Notes: a model not told the origin generated them from the letters alone. A stretch of 64,000 nt of DNA from JAXLVB01 sp046329195 (GCA_046329195.1 JAXLVB010000001.1:1612001-1676000); one strand, 5' to 3'; shown: positions 18,328 to 27,772, counted from the stretch's first letter. Made by a program: numbers and translations.

Positions 18328-19326
18328 TCACCCTTCCAGAATCAAAGGCAGCCGAGCGATGTACTCGTTGCCGACTTTGCCAAAGGTGGGTACTTGTGAC
18401 GAGAATATTTCGTAGCGAGCCGTAAGGTTTTTTAACCCTATCCCCGTGGAGTCGGGTACATTCCCTCGTAGTTGTAAAGGATTGCTTACGACCAAGTAGT
18501 CTTCGTCGGTAAAAACGGTGATTTTGAGTGGTTTTTCTTCAGAAATCACGTTGTGTTTAATGGCGTTTTCTATCAAAAGCTGTAGTGCAAACGGAGGTAC
18601 ACAGGTTTGAAGGTATTTGTCAGAAATAGCAAATGTAACGTCGAGCTGTTCAAAGCGCATCTGTTGTAAAAACAAAAACGAGGTCACGAAGTCTAATTCT
18701 TGTTTCAACGTAATCACCAGCTCGCTACCTCGCTCCAGCAACGTTCGATACACCTTGGCAAACTGGTTGGTGAATTCAATAGCCTTGGGGGCGTCGTAGG
18801 CAATGAGCGAGGCTAGTACATTCATGCTGTTGAACAAAAAGTGTGGATTCACTTGGTTCTTGAGTGCTTCAAACTGCGATTGAATGGCTACCTTTTCTTG
18901 TTGGGCTGTTTTGAGGCGTAATTCGCTGTTTTGAATAGCTAACGCCTTGTTTTTTACCTTCAAGGTATATGCTTCTAAGGCATTGTCCATGATTACCTTG
19001 AGTTCTTCCATCTTCCAGGGTTTGGTAATATAATGATATACCTTGCCTTTATTAATGGCATCTACAATGGCCTGAACATCACTATACCCTGTCAAAATCA
19101 TACGAATAGCATCGGGATAATCGTCATGGATGCGCTCAAAAAACTCGACGCCCGTCATACGAGGCATTCGTTGGTCAGAGATGATGAGGTCCACCTGCTG
19201 GGTTTGTAGAATAGCCAATGCTTCGTAGCCACTCTGTGCCGCAAAAATGGCGTAGTGGCGTCTAAACACCGCCTTGAAAGCCAGTAGGTTATCGGGTTCG
19301 TCGTCAATATACAGAATCGAGTACAT
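18328..19326 (-). CDS. Receiver domain fused to LytS-type histidine kinase
   Basis: 332 residues, soluble. Residues 1-120 are a receiver (I-D-D-E-P-D-N at the start, phosphoacceptor Asp in L-I-I-S-D-Q-R-M-P). A helical linker follows, then the His_kinase module with N-P-H-F-L-F-N about residue 180 and an ATPase domain (I-E-N-A-I-K-H-N, G-I-G-L-K-N-L). Having no membrane segment, it must be driven by another kinase, plausibly the TPR kinase 43 bases upstream (19370-21481), and should pass the signal to the LytTR regulator downstream. So the three genes read as a relay: kinase, receiver-kinase, LytTR regulator. Confidence 0.92.
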   Translation of the reverse strand: MYSILYIDDEPDNLLAFKAVFRRHYAIFAAQSGYEALAILQTQQVDLIISDQRMPRMTGVEFFERIHDDYPDAIRMILTGYSDVQAIVDAINKGKVYHYITKPWKMEELKVIMDNALEAYTLKVKNKALAIQNSELRLKTAQQEKVAIQSQFEALKNQVNPHFLFNSMNVLASLIAYDAPKAIEFTNQFAKVYRTLLERGSELVITLKQELDFVTSFLFLQQMRFEQLDVTFAISDKYLQTCVPPFALQLLIENAIKHNVISEEKPLKITVFTDEDYLVVSNPLQLRGNVPDSTGIGLKNLTARYEIFSSQVPTFGKVGNEYIARLPLILEG

Positions 19327-19369
19327 GGGCTATTGTGAGTAAAAATGGATTGTAACTACTAGAAAAGCA

Positions 19370-21481
19370 TCAAACAGGTACCTCAATCACAAACGTAGTA
19401 CCCCTACCTACAGCACTACGTACGTGTATGCTACCACGATGCTGCTCTATAATGCCATAGCTAATAGAAAGCCCCAACCCCGTGCCTTCGCCAATGGGTT
19501 TGGTAGTGAAAAACGGTTCAAAAATTCGTTTTTGAGTGGCTTCGTCCATACCACAACCGTTGTCGGTTATTGTTATATGGAGGTGGTTGCCCAACTGTGC
19601 CGTCGATACTTCAATTATCCCGGTAGGCGTTTCTGATTCTGGATGAACCTTTTTGATGGCCTGAACGGCATTGTAAATGATATTCAGAAAAACTTGGTTC
19701 AATTTACCCGAAATCGCCATGATAGGAAGCACGTCAGTGTAGTTTTTGTGGACTGTTGCGTAATTTTTGTAAGTATTGTGCAAAATAGTGAGTGTAGAGT
19801 CAAGGCCTTCTTCTACGAGTGTAGGGGTGAATTTGTCCGAATCATTTCGTACAAAATTACGTAAGCTATCGACCAGGTGGATAGTACGCTCAGTACCCCG
19901 TTCGATGCTACTCAGCAACGAAGCTATTTCGTCTCTCAAAAAAGCGACATCTGCCTGCTCAACCTGCTGTGCTAGCGTAGCTGCATTGTCCACCGACAGG
20001 TTCTCCAGCTGGCGCAAGATTGGGTCTAAATCTCCAATATCAAGCTGAAGGGCTTGCACGTTGTTGGCCACATAGTTGAGCGGATTGTTCATTTCGTGAG
20101 CAATGCCAGCCATCATAAGCCCAAGCGAAGCCATCTTGTCTTGCGAAATCAGTTGAATCTGTGTCTGCTGGAGCTCAACGTGCAGGTGTTCTTTCTCCAC
20201 CAAAAGAGCCTCTGTTTTGTCTTTTTCGGCCTTCAACTCGGCATACGCTTGTCGGCGTTTGCGATGTAGATAAATGGAGATGCCACTCAAGACCAAAAAT
20301 ATCGCTAGGCCTGTGATAAGCCAGTTCCGAATGCGTAAATTTTGGCGATTGGTTTCGTTGAGCCGTTGGATTTCTTTCTCCTTTTGCTCGGTCTCAAACT
20401 TTGCTCTCATTTCGGCTAGCTGATGTGCTGCCTCTGTTTGGTAGAGGCTATCCCTAATCATTTTACTACGTTGCATGGCGTCAAATGCCTTCACATCGCT
20501 ATTGATTTGATGGTATTCATCAGCCAGTGCTTCAAGGGTCTCTGCCTCACGGGCAGCATTGCGGATGGTTTGGGCTAGTTGCAGCGCCTTCTCTAAAGTG
20601 CTAATCGCCTGTTGGGGGCGTTTCCATTCGGCGTACATTTTTCCCCAAGCTAAGTACAGCGTAGTACCTCGATTTTTGAGCTGAAGCGCTTGCAAGACTT
20701 CTGCAGCTTTCTGGTAATATTGCTCGCTTTGACGATAGTCTTTCAGAGCAGCGTAGGTTTTTGCCAAAAACGCATAAGTCCCTGATTGGACAATAGATGG
20801 CGGCACTTTTTCTAAAATGCGAGTTGCTTTCAGATAATACTGTATCGCCGTGTGATAGTGTTTCTGGAAAAAATGGATTTCGCCTAAGCTACCAAAAATT
20901 CCAGCAATACCTACCGAGTCGGGGATGAGTTCTTTGAGACGTAAAGATTGAAGAAAAAACTGCTCTGCAGTGCCGAATTCCTCCAAATCGAGATAGATAT
21001 GCCCAAGATTTTTGTAAGTATTTGAAAACCGAATGGGGTCTTCGGATGCTCGATAGACTTCCCTAATATGCAGGGCTTGCAAATGACACGCCAAAGCCTT
21101 GGGATAAGCTTTGAGTGTTTGGTAGCTATTGCCCAAACAACTCAGCCCCCAAGCCACTCCCAAAGAGTCGCCAACTTGCCGATACAACGCTACACTGTGG
21201 ACAAACTCATTCAGTGAGGCTTCATATTGGGCTTGGTCTTGTAGCATTAGGCCTATTCGTAACTGTACTTTGGCTTGTAAGTCAGGGTGTTGCTGGAGCG
21301 AACGCCGAAGCGTTTGTAGCACAAGCATGGCTGACTCATGAGCGTGGTGCTTAAACAAACTGTCGGCGTATTGAAGCTGATGCGTCACATAGCGAGCCTG
21401 CTCGCCAGACGCAGGCTTTGAGACCTGGCCCAAGCAAGTAAGCCAACTCAAAAGCAAACCCCAATGACAGATGTGTTTCAT
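19370..21481 (-). CDS. TPR-containing sensor histidine kinase
   Basis: 703 residues from the ATG at 21481, which begins a signal peptide (M-K-H-I-C-H-W-G-L-L-L-S-W); an upstream start at 21541 would bury it behind 20 polar residues. Periplasmic TPR repeats occupy about 45-370, a transmembrane helix follows (L-I-T-G-L-A-I-F-L-V-L-S-G), then a coiled coil and a kinase core with G-I-A-H-E-M-N-N-P, N-A-V-Q-A, D-N-G-C-G-M and G-T-G-L-G-L. It shares its plan with the kinase at 7655-9577 and is the first gene of a three-gene signalling operon. Confidence 0.92.
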   Translation of the reverse strand: MKHICHWGLLLSWLTCLGQVSKPASGEQARYVTHQLQYADSLFKHHAHESAMLVLQTLRRSLQQHPDLQAKVQLRIGLMLQDQAQYEASLNEFVHSVALYRQVGDSLGVAWGLSCLGNSYQTLKAYPKALACHLQALHIREVYRASEDPIRFSNTYKNLGHIYLDLEEFGTAEQFFLQSLRLKELIPDSVGIAGIFGSLGEIHFFQKHYHTAIQYYLKATRILEKVPPSIVQSGTYAFLAKTYAALKDYRQSEQYYQKAAEVLQALQLKNRGTTLYLAWGKMYAEWKRPQQAISTLEKALQLAQTIRNAAREAETLEALADEYHQINSDVKAFDAMQRSKMIRDSLYQTEAAHQLAEMRAKFETEQKEKEIQRLNETNRQNLRIRNWLITGLAIFLVLSGISIYLHRKRRQAYAELKAEKDKTEALLVEKEHLHVELQQTQIQLISQDKMASLGLMMAGIAHEMNNPLNYVANNVQALQLDIGDLDPILRQLENLSVDNAATLAQQVEQADVAFLRDEIASLLSSIERGTERTIHLVDSLRNFVRNDSDKFTPTLVEEGLDSTLTILHNTYKNYATVHKNYTDVLPIMAISGKLNQVFLNIIYNAVQAIKKVHPESETPTGIIEVSTAQLGNHLHITITDNGCGMDEATQKRIFEPFFTTKPIGEGTGLGLSISYGIIEQHRGSIHVRSAVGRGTTFVIEVPV

Positions 21482-21870
21482 GGCACTATGCGACAAAGCG
21501 AAAGTAAAGCTATATGAAGTTTTTGAATTGAATTTCCCCAAAAGCAGGACGTCACTCCCTAGTTTACAGGCTAATCAGATATGACGTCCCTATTCACTAC
21601 AAAATTTCCCCTTTGTTTGGTGGTCAGAATCAGAAAAGATGAATTAACTTTCACAGAAACAAGCAGAAAAAAAAAGCCATAAATTTTTTCATAAAAATGC
21701 TTGACCGATGCTATCACTTTCCGACAGAAAAACGTAACTTTGAAAATCGTTTGGGCTTTGCAACCTTTTCTGACTACTCCAAAAAAATTTATTTAATTAT
21801 TTAACAATCAACAGGTTAATTACCTGTTTGAATTATACGTTTTTGTCAAAGTACAAAAAGTTAACTTTCT
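21482..21870 (+). promoter_or_regulatory. nrdB upstream region with candidate promoter and palindrome
   Basis: 389 bases between two divergent genes. A TAnnTTTG box (TAACTTTG) lies at 21735-21742, without a well-spaced -33 element. A palindrome with arms ACAGGT and ACCTGT around a five-base centre is at 21811-21827, 43 bases before the nrdB start and, if that promoter is used, in the leader. It is a plausible operator, but it does not resemble the known NrdR box. Confidence 0.45.
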
Positions 21871-22863
21871 ATGAATCAAGCAAATACGTCTGTTGAGCCG
21901 CTTTTAAGGGAAGATCCATTACGCTTTGTGTTGTTTCCGATTAAGCACCATGACATTTGGGAAATGTACAAAAAGCACGAGGCTAGTTTTTGGACTGCCG
22001 AAGAAATAGATCTCGGCCAAGACCTCAAAGATTGGGAGCAACTCAACGACGGCGAGCGCCATTTTATCTCGCACGTGTTGGCTTTTTTTGCAGCGTCAGA
22101 CGGGATTGTCAACGAAAACCTAGCCGTCAACTTTTTGAGTGAAGTACAATACGCCGAAGCCAAGTGCTTTTATGGGTTTCAGGTGATGATGGAAAACATT
22201 CACTCCGAAACCTATTCGCTCTTGATTGATACCTACATCAAGAATCCGGCCGAAAAAGACAAGATGCTCCGTGCCATCGACACCATTCCGTGTGTGCAGA
22301 AAAAGGCCGAGTGGGCGCTCAAATGGATCAATAGCCCTACATTTACCGAGCGCATCATCGCCTTTGCAGCGGTAGAAGGGATTTTCTTTTCGGGTTCGTT
22401 TTGCTCGATTTTCTGGCTCAAGAAGCGGGGCCTCATGCCTGGGTTATCTTTCTCAAATGAGCTCATCTCTCGTGACGAAGGCCTACACTGTGACTTCGCC
22501 TGTTTGCTGTACACCAGCCATATCCAAAACAAACTCCCAGAGTCACGGGTGGTAGAAATCATTGCAGATGCGGTGCGTATCGAGCAAGAGTTTGTGACCG
22601 ACGCCCTGCCGGTGTCACTTATTGGGATGAACGCCACACTCATGAACCAATACATCGAGTTTGTGGCCGACCGTCTGTTGGTAGCATTGGGTTGCTCAAA
22701 AATCTACAACGCTACCAATCCGTTTGACTTCATGGAAATGATTTCATTGCAGGGCAAAACCAATTTCTTTGAGAAACGAGTAGGCGAATACCAAAAAGCT
22801 GGTGTAATGGCCAATATCAAAGAAAAAGAGTCATTGAAAATTACGTTTGACGAAGATTTTTAA
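21871..22863 (+). CDS. nrdB: Ribonucleotide reductase class Ia, small (R2) subunit
   Basis: 330 residues, normal for the eukaryote-like NrdB subtype. It generates the diiron-tyrosyl radical that drives deoxyribonucleotide synthesis by the large subunit NrdA. Iron ligands and radical site can be read: Asp77 in F-F-A-A-S-D-G, then E-N-I-H-S-E-T-Y, with Glu108, His111 and the radical Tyr115. The C-terminal tail N-F-F-E-K-R-V-G-E-Y and final T-F-D-E-D-F match the docking tail for the large subunit. nrdA is not adjacent, so it must lie elsewhere. A terminator follows. Confidence 0.96.
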   Translation: MNQANTSVEPLLREDPLRFVLFPIKHHDIWEMYKKHEASFWTAEEIDLGQDLKDWEQLNDGERHFISHVLAFFAASDGIVNENLAVNFLSEVQYAEAKCFYGFQVMMENIHSETYSLLIDTYIKNPAEKDKMLRAIDTIPCVQKKAEWALKWINSPTFTERIIAFAAVEGIFFSGSFCSIFWLKKRGLMPGLSFSNELISRDEGLHCDFACLLYTSHIQNKLPESRVVEIIADAVRIEQEFVTDALPVSLIGMNATLMNQYIEFVADRLLVALGCSKIYNATNPFDFMEMISLQGKTNFFEKRVGEYQKAGVMANIKEKESLKITFDEDF

Positions 22864-22885
22864 AATTAAGTTACCAATACCATTC

Positions 22886-22916
22886 AAAAGCCTGCGACGT
22901 CGTTGCGGGCTTTTTT
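22886..22916 (+). terminator. Rho-independent terminator of nrdB
   Basis: AAAAGCC-GCGAC arm pairs with GTTGC-GGGCTTTTTT, ending in a run of six T, 22 bases after the nrdB stop. Confidence 0.85.
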
Positions 22917-23042
22917 CGTGATAAAAACTATAAAATCACCCAATTTGCGATATACTTCCATCTACTCAGCCCCGTACCTTTGACTACTTTTCCTGAGAAA
23001 CAACAGTTTCTTTAGTGAAGTTAATTGGTTAAGGGTTTTCAG

Positions 23043-23072
23043 AAAAAGCCTCGCTGTTGGCGAGGCTTTTTT
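23043..23072. terminator. Bidirectional rho-independent terminator after dinB
   Basis: AAAAAGCCTCG and CGAGGCTTTTT form an 11-bp stem with a seven-base loop. It sits directly after the minus-strand DinB-family stop, and its T-rich plus arm would also end any plus-strand transcript. Confidence 0.85.
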
Positions 23073-23076
23073 ATGC

Positions 23077-23538
23077 TTAGCGAACTCCCCATTCCCATAG
23101 TCCAAACAAAGTTTTGCGGTCAGGACTATGCCCCGATTGTTTCAAGGAAAGCACAATTTGACCTCTGTGATGTGACTCATGCGAAATCAGATACCCTACA
23201 AACGCCACAGGATGAGGCTTAAACCCTTTGATTTTACCTGCCACCAAGCCAATTTCAATGAGTTGCTCAATCGCCAAACTCGATTCACTCAAGGCATGAT
23301 GAAGAAATTCTTTGGTGATAAGTTGCTCGTTTTCGATTTTAGAGAGTGTAGCCATCAATTGAGGTGCGGCTTCTTTGAGCCACATCAAACGTACATTATG
23401 CAAATGAGCAAACTGATGGGCCACATCTCGCCCTTTCGATGCGGAGTGGTCATTCAAAAAAACTTCGTCCACAGAAGCCAGCAAATAAAGATTGATTCGA
23501 TTGTGAATCTGCCAGGTTTCAATCAATTGAGAAATCAT
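23077..23538 (-). CDS. DinB/YfiT-fold protein
   Basis: 153 residues, the size of a DinB four-helix bundle. The metal-site histidines are visible in A-H-Q-F-A-H-L-H-N-V (about residue 41-50) and the C-terminal H-E-S-H-H-R-G-Q (about 122-129). Members bind a divalent metal and many act as thiol transferases (bacillithiol, mycothiol or similar); the actual reaction is unknown. It starts the transcript that ends at the terminator at 23043-23072. Confidence 0.88.
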   Translation of the reverse strand: MISQLIETWQIHNRINLYLLASVDEVFLNDHSASKGRDVAHQFAHLHNVRLMWLKEAAPQLMATLSKIENEQLITKEFLHHALSESSLAIEQLIEIGLVAGKIKGFKPHPVAFVGYLISHESHHRGQIVLSLKQSGHSPDRKTLFGLWEWGVR

Positions 23539-23580
23539 CGTATCAAAATGATGGGTTAAGAGTTGCTTAATTATTTTAAC

Positions 23581-24543
23581 TCATTGTTTATCAGTGTTTT
23601 TAGTTTCAATCCAATAGATATCGGCTTCACCATTCTGAGGGGCTTGAATCTGCTTGAGCAGTTCTTTGTACGAAAGCGGCTTGTCAAAATTCCATTCGTT
23701 ACGGGCTCGCTCGCTCGTAAAAAACAAGTACTTCCCATCGGGCGAAACCACCGGGCAATAGTCTAGTTTTGAGGAATTGACCCCTATTCCCTCTAACGGT
23801 TTCGGCTCGCCCCAAGTACCATCTGCTTGCCTATGGCTCACCACCAAGTCGCACTCAATCACACCATTTTTGCGAACACACGAGGTATAATACAGTGCCG
23901 ATTCGTCGGGCATAACAAAACAATTAAATTCATAACCATCCGTCGAAATCGGTTTGGTAACGAGTTCGGGTTGAGTATAGCGACCGTTTTCCCAGTTGGC
24001 TCGCCAGAGGTCGTCTTTACCTACACCATGTTTGTAAATAGCCGTAAAATAGAGCGTGCCATTATTGGTAACAGAAGGGTAAAACTCATCCACGTCGGCA
24101 GTATTGACGGGAGTGCCAAGGTTTTTGGGTATCGACCAGCCTGCGGGTGTTTTTTCTACCATCCAAATATCAAAATCTTTGGGTTTGCCCTTGCCCTCTA
24201 ACGGACGATTAGAAACGAAAAACAGCCGTTTCCCATCAGGAGAAAAGGCTGGCTCCAAATCACTATACTGCCCCGAAAAGGGTGCTACCTGTGTTTCGGA
24301 CCATTTTCCAGCTATAACAGTACGATACACCACAGTACTGAACAGGTTCTTGGGACTGACAACCGTCCAGAAAATGCTTTTACCGTCGGGAGCAATGGCT
24401 AGGTCTCGCTCGTAGGCACCAGTACTGACAATACCCGGAGCAAATACCTGTGCCGTTGTGCCTGGGCTAGGAAGACCCAAATAGTCCGTTTGGGCATAGC
24501 CGATACGAAACGCCATCAAGCAAAGGAAGAAAACCTGTTTCAT
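23581..24543 (-). CDS. Secreted PD40/TolB-like beta-propeller protein
   Basis: 320 residues with a signal peptide (M-K-Q-V-F-F-L-C-L-M-A ending G-Y-A-Q). It carries repeated propeller strands: D-L-A-I-A-P-D-G-K-S-I-F-W, A-F-S-P-D-G-K-R-L-F-F-V-S-N-R, V-T-N-N-G-T-L-Y-F-T and V-S-P-D-G-K-Y-L-F-F-T-S. This S-P-D-G-x-x-L-x-F pattern is that of WD40-like PD40 repeats, as in TolB. The protein probably binds a partner in the periplasm. It is a monocistronic gene, 42 bases upstream of dinB on the same strand. Confidence 0.85.
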   Translation of the reverse strand: MKQVFFLCLMAFRIGYAQTDYLGLPSPGTTAQVFAPGIVSTGAYERDLAIAPDGKSIFWTVVSPKNLFSTVVYRTVIAGKWSETQVAPFSGQYSDLEPAFSPDGKRLFFVSNRPLEGKGKPKDFDIWMVEKTPAGWSIPKNLGTPVNTADVDEFYPSVTNNGTLYFTAIYKHGVGKDDLWRANWENGRYTQPELVTKPISTDGYEFNCFVMPDESALYYTSCVRKNGVIECDLVVSHRQADGTWGEPKPLEGIGVNSSKLDYCPVVSPDGKYLFFTSERARNEWNFDKPLSYKELLKQIQAPQNGEADIYWIETKNTDKQ

Positions 24544-24845
24544 AAGAAGTCAACTAGATGGTTTTTGGAAATTCCTCAGATTCTAAACCAATGTCAATCT
24601 TTTTTCGACAGAAACCTGCTTCTCCATGACAGACAAGGCTTTGTGGTCACTATCATCGCCACTTTGAAGGCTCTTGACCCTGTTTTGGCAAGAAAACGTC
24701 GCTCTCGTATAAAATTTATGGGTTTGCACTTGTCTGCTCGCTAAAAAATCCAAATATTTGAGGGAAAAATTAAAAATGATTTAGTGGCAAGTAACGGGTT
24801 GGTTCGTGTAAAAAACTTGCTCAAAAGACATAAATTCTAAAAGTT
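24544..24845 (+). other. Intergenic region upstream of the transhydrogenase operon
   Basis: 302 bases between divergent genes. It should hold the promoters of both, but no convincing TAnnTTTG box was found on either strand, and no gene. Confidence 0.4.
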
Positions 24846-25979
24846 GTGAGTTTGAAAATAGCTGTTCTCAAAGAGTCAAAGCCCTACGAGCGTCGGGTGG
24901 CACTCACTCCCGACGTCGCCAAAAATCTTCTCAAAGCTGGATTCAGTGTCTCGGTAGAGGCGGATGCAGGCGAAGGTTCTTCGTTTGCCGATGAAGCCTA
25001 TCAAGCGGTGGGGGCGGTTGTCGAAGCCAAAAGTACGCTGCTTGCTAATGCGGATATTGTCCTGAAAATCAATGCCCCTACCGACGAGGAAATTAGTGCC
25101 ATGAAATCAGGTGCTGTGCTGATTTCGTTTCTGTATGCTTACACCGTGCCGGACTTAGTGAAGGCCCTCAATCAGAAAAAAGTATCAGCATTTGCCATGG
25201 ACGCCGTCCCTCGGATTTCTCGTGCCCAGACAATGGACGCCCTGAGTTCGCAAGCCAACTTGGCGGGGTATAAATCGGTGATTTTAGGTGCTAATGCCTT
25301 GGGTAAGATTTTTCCGTTGATGATGACGGCTGCGGGTACCATCAAGCCTTCCAAAGTATTGATTTTTGGAGCTGGAGTGGCTGGTTTGCAGGCTGTTGCC
25401 ACCGCCAAGCGCTTAGGGGCTGTAGTGGAGGTAACCGACGTGCGCCCCGAAACCAAAGAGCAAGTAGAGTCGCTAGGAGGGAAGTTCTTGCAAGTAGAAG
25501 GTATGGAGGCCAATAAGTCAGAAGGTGGGTACGCCAAGGAAGTGTCGGCGGAGTTTTTGCAAAAGCAACAAGAACTCATCAAAAAGCACATTGCCGAAGC
25601 TGATTTGGTGATTACCACGGCCTTGGTCATGGGCAAAAAAGCGCCTGTGCTCGTCAGTGAAGAAATGGTCAAGAGCATGAAAAATGGCTCAGTGATTGTG
25701 GATATGGCTGTAGAGTCGGGTGGGAACTGTGCCTTGAGCGAGCTACACAAAACCGTAGTCAAACACGGTGTAACCATCATCGGTGAGTCGAACTTGCCGT
25801 CGCTACTGGCGGTAAATGCCAGCCAACTGTATGCAGTGAATATCAGTACTTTATTGCTGCATTTGGCTACCAAAGATGGCTTCAAATGGGATATGGACGA
25901 AGAAATCACCAAAGGCAGTTTGATAACCCATCAGGGCGAGTTGGTACATGAGTTTACCAAGAAAATCATTGGTTTTTAA
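24846..25979 (+). CDS. pntAA: NAD(P) transhydrogenase subunit alpha, NAD-binding part (PntAA)
   Basis: 377 residues from a GTG at 24846 (V-S-L-K-I-A-V-L-K-E-S read as M). It is domain I of the proton-translocating transhydrogenase, which moves hydride from NADH to NADP. The alanine-dehydrogenase-like N-terminus has K-E-S-K-P-Y-E-R-R-V-A. A Rossmann motif G-A-G-V-A-G-L-Q-A-V lies at about 176, and V-T-D-V-R-P-E-T-K follows. Q-A-N-L-A-G-Y and the D-M-A-V-E-S-G-G-N-C segment are also conserved. It ends before the membrane helices, which are encoded by the next gene, so the enzyme is of the three-subunit type. Confidence 0.95.
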   Translation: MSLKIAVLKESKPYERRVALTPDVAKNLLKAGFSVSVEADAGEGSSFADEAYQAVGAVVEAKSTLLANADIVLKINAPTDEEISAMKSGAVLISFLYAYTVPDLVKALNQKKVSAFAMDAVPRISRAQTMDALSSQANLAGYKSVILGANALGKIFPLMMTAAGTIKPSKVLIFGAGVAGLQAVATAKRLGAVVEVTDVRPETKEQVESLGGKFLQVEGMEANKSEGGYAKEVSAEFLQKQQELIKKHIAEADLVITTALVMGKKAPVLVSEEMVKSMKNGSVIVDMAVESGGNCALSELHKTVVKHGVTIIGESNLPSLLAVNASQLYAVNISTLLLHLATKDGFKWDMDEEITKGSLITHQGELVHEFTKKIIGF

Positions 25980-26069
25980 CCTCACCCCGTCCTCTCCCCT
26001 GCTGAGAAGTGATAAAGCAACCTCATCATCAACCGATTAACGAGTAATCAATAACTGATAACGAAACAA

Positions 26070-26378
26070 ATGGATATAGTCATTCAATTCATCGGCGAAC
26101 ACATCCAGATTATTTATACCCTGATTCTTTCTGTATTTGTAGGGGTAGAAGTCATCTCCAAAGTTCCGTCGGCGCTACATACCCCGCTCATGTCGGGTGC
26201 CAACGCCATCCACGGAGTAGTCATCATCGGGGCCATTATTGTGATGGGTCATGCCGACCCTGACAATTGGGTGGCATTGATTTTGGGCTTTTTGGCTGTG
26301 ATTTTAGGAACCCTCAACGTAGTGGGTGGCTTTGTAGTGACCGACCGAATGTTAGAAATGTTTAAGAAGAAAAAATAA
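26070..26378 (+). CDS. pntAB: NAD(P) transhydrogenase subunit alpha, membrane part (PntAB)
   Basis: 102 residues with three to four membrane helices (L-I-L-S-V-F-V-G-V-E-V-I, then I-H-G-V-V-I-I-G-A-I and L-I-L-G-F-L-A-V-I-L-G). It is part of the proton channel. It carries the conserved K-V-P-S-A-L-H-T-P-L-M-S-G-x-N-A-I-H-G loop. Its last base overlaps the first base of pntB (TAATG), so the two are translationally coupled. Confidence 0.95.
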   Translation: MDIVIQFIGEHIQIIYTLILSVFVGVEVISKVPSALHTPLMSGANAIHGVVIIGAIIVMGHADPDNWVALILGFLAVILGTLNVVGGFVVTDRMLEMFKKKK

Positions 26379-27772
26379 TGCAACAATATTGGCTTGAAAT
26401 TTCGTACCTGATTGCCTCGGTGGCATTCATTGTGGGGCTCAAAATGCTAAGTGGCCCCAAAACTGCCCGGACGGGTAACTTCTTGGCTGCAGGAGGCATG
26501 GGGCTGGCTGTATTGGCCACCATTGCGCTACACCGTAACGAAGCGGGCGAATCAATCGGTAATTATGGCTGGATTTTTACGGCCATTATCATCGGCTCTA
26601 TTGTGGGTACGATGTCGGCTAGTAAGGTAAAAATGACAGCCATGCCCCAAATGGTGAGCCTTTTCAACGGAATGGGTGGTGCTTGTGCGGCCTTGATTTC
26701 GCTGGTCGAGTTTGGGCATCTTTCGCATGAAGCACCTATTGGTACCTTGCTGGTGATTGTAGCAGGGCTGGTAATTGGCTCGGTGTCGTTTTCGGGAAGT
26801 ATCATTGCCTATGCCAAGCTGCAAGAGTTGATGAAGAAAACCTTCCGACTGCCAGCTCAAAACATTGTAATTATTGTTCTGTTGCTGAGTATTTTAGCCT
26901 TATGTATCTATGTGTGCATGGGCAATCTGTCGGTAGAGTTAATTTACCTCATCTGTGCCTTGTCGTTACTGTATGGCGTACTCTTTGTAGTACCCATTGG
27001 TGGAGCTGATATGCCCGTGGTTATTTCGTTATTGAACTCATTTACAGGTGTAGCAGCGGCTTTTGGTGGCTTCTTGTACGACAACCAAGTGATGCTCACG
27101 GGTGGTATCTTGGTGGGTTCGGCAGGTACTTTGCTCACGATTTTGATGTGTAATGCCATGAACCGCTCACTCACCAACGTATTATTTGGCTCATTTGGCG
27201 GGAGTAGCAAGGTAGCCGCTGGCGGGCCAAAATCTGAAATGGTGGTCAGAAGCACCACGCCATCAGACGTGGCTATTATGATGAACTACGCCCAAAAAGT
27301 GATTGTAGTGCCTGGCTATGGCTTGGCCGTAGCGCAGGCGCAACACGTGATTCACGAAATGGAATTGTTGTTGGAGAAAAACGGTGTAGAAGTCAAATAT
27401 GCGATTCACCCCGTGGCTGGGCGGATGCCCGGTCACATGAATGTCCTACTGGCCGAGTCGAACGTAGCGTATGATAAATTGGTAGAAATGGAGCAAATCA
27501 ACGACGAATTTGCCACCACCGACGTCGTGTTTGTAGTGGGTGCCAACGATGTGGTAAACCCCGCCGCTCGCAACGACCCAAGCAGCCCCATTTATGGTAT
27601 GCCAATCCTAAACGCCGACAAAGCCCGCACAGTCATTGTGAGCAAACGAAGCATGGCAGCAGGCTACGCCGGCATCGAAAACGAACTCTTTGGTTATCCT
27701 AACTGCCTCATGCTCTTTGGCGACGCCAAAAGCTCTATTGCTAAATTGGTGGAGGAGTTGAAGGGGATATAA
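26378..27772 (+). CDS. pntB: NAD(P) transhydrogenase subunit beta
   Basis: 464 residues. About eight or nine membrane helices up to residue 260 complete the proton path, then the soluble NADP-binding domain III (about 285-464). The latter has V-V-P-G-Y-G-L-A-V-A-Q-A-Q-H, H-P-V-A-G-R-M-P-G-H-M-N-V-L-L-A-E-S and V-G-A-N-D-V-V-N-P-A-A, all hallmarks of the family. With pntAA and pntAB it forms one operon that makes NADPH at the expense of the proton gradient. Confidence 0.96.
   Translation: MQQYWLEISYLIASVAFIVGLKMLSGPKTARTGNFLAAGGMGLAVLATIALHRNEAGESIGNYGWIFTAIIIGSIVGTMSASKVKMTAMPQMVSLFNGMGGACAALISLVEFGHLSHEAPIGTLLVIVAGLVIGSVSFSGSIIAYAKLQELMKKTFRLPAQNIVIIVLLLSILALCIYVCMGNLSVELIYLICALSLLYGVLFVVPIGGADMPVVISLLNSFTGVAAAFGGFLYDNQVMLTGGILVGSAGTLLTILMCNAMNRSLTNVLFGSFGGSSKVAAGGPKSEMVVRSTTPSDVAIMMNYAQKVIVVPGYGLAVAQAQHVIHEMELLLEKNGVEVKYAIHPVAGRMPGHMNVLLAESNVAYDKLVEMEQINDEFATTDVVFVVGANDVVNPAARNDPSSPIYGMPILNADKARTVIVSKRSMAAGYAGIENELFGYPNCLMLFGDAKSSIAKLVEELKGI

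Noticed and set aside
19482..20200. Plus-strand frames opposite the kinase genes
   Set aside because: They run antisense to conserved kinase motifs and have no family features; shadows of real genes.
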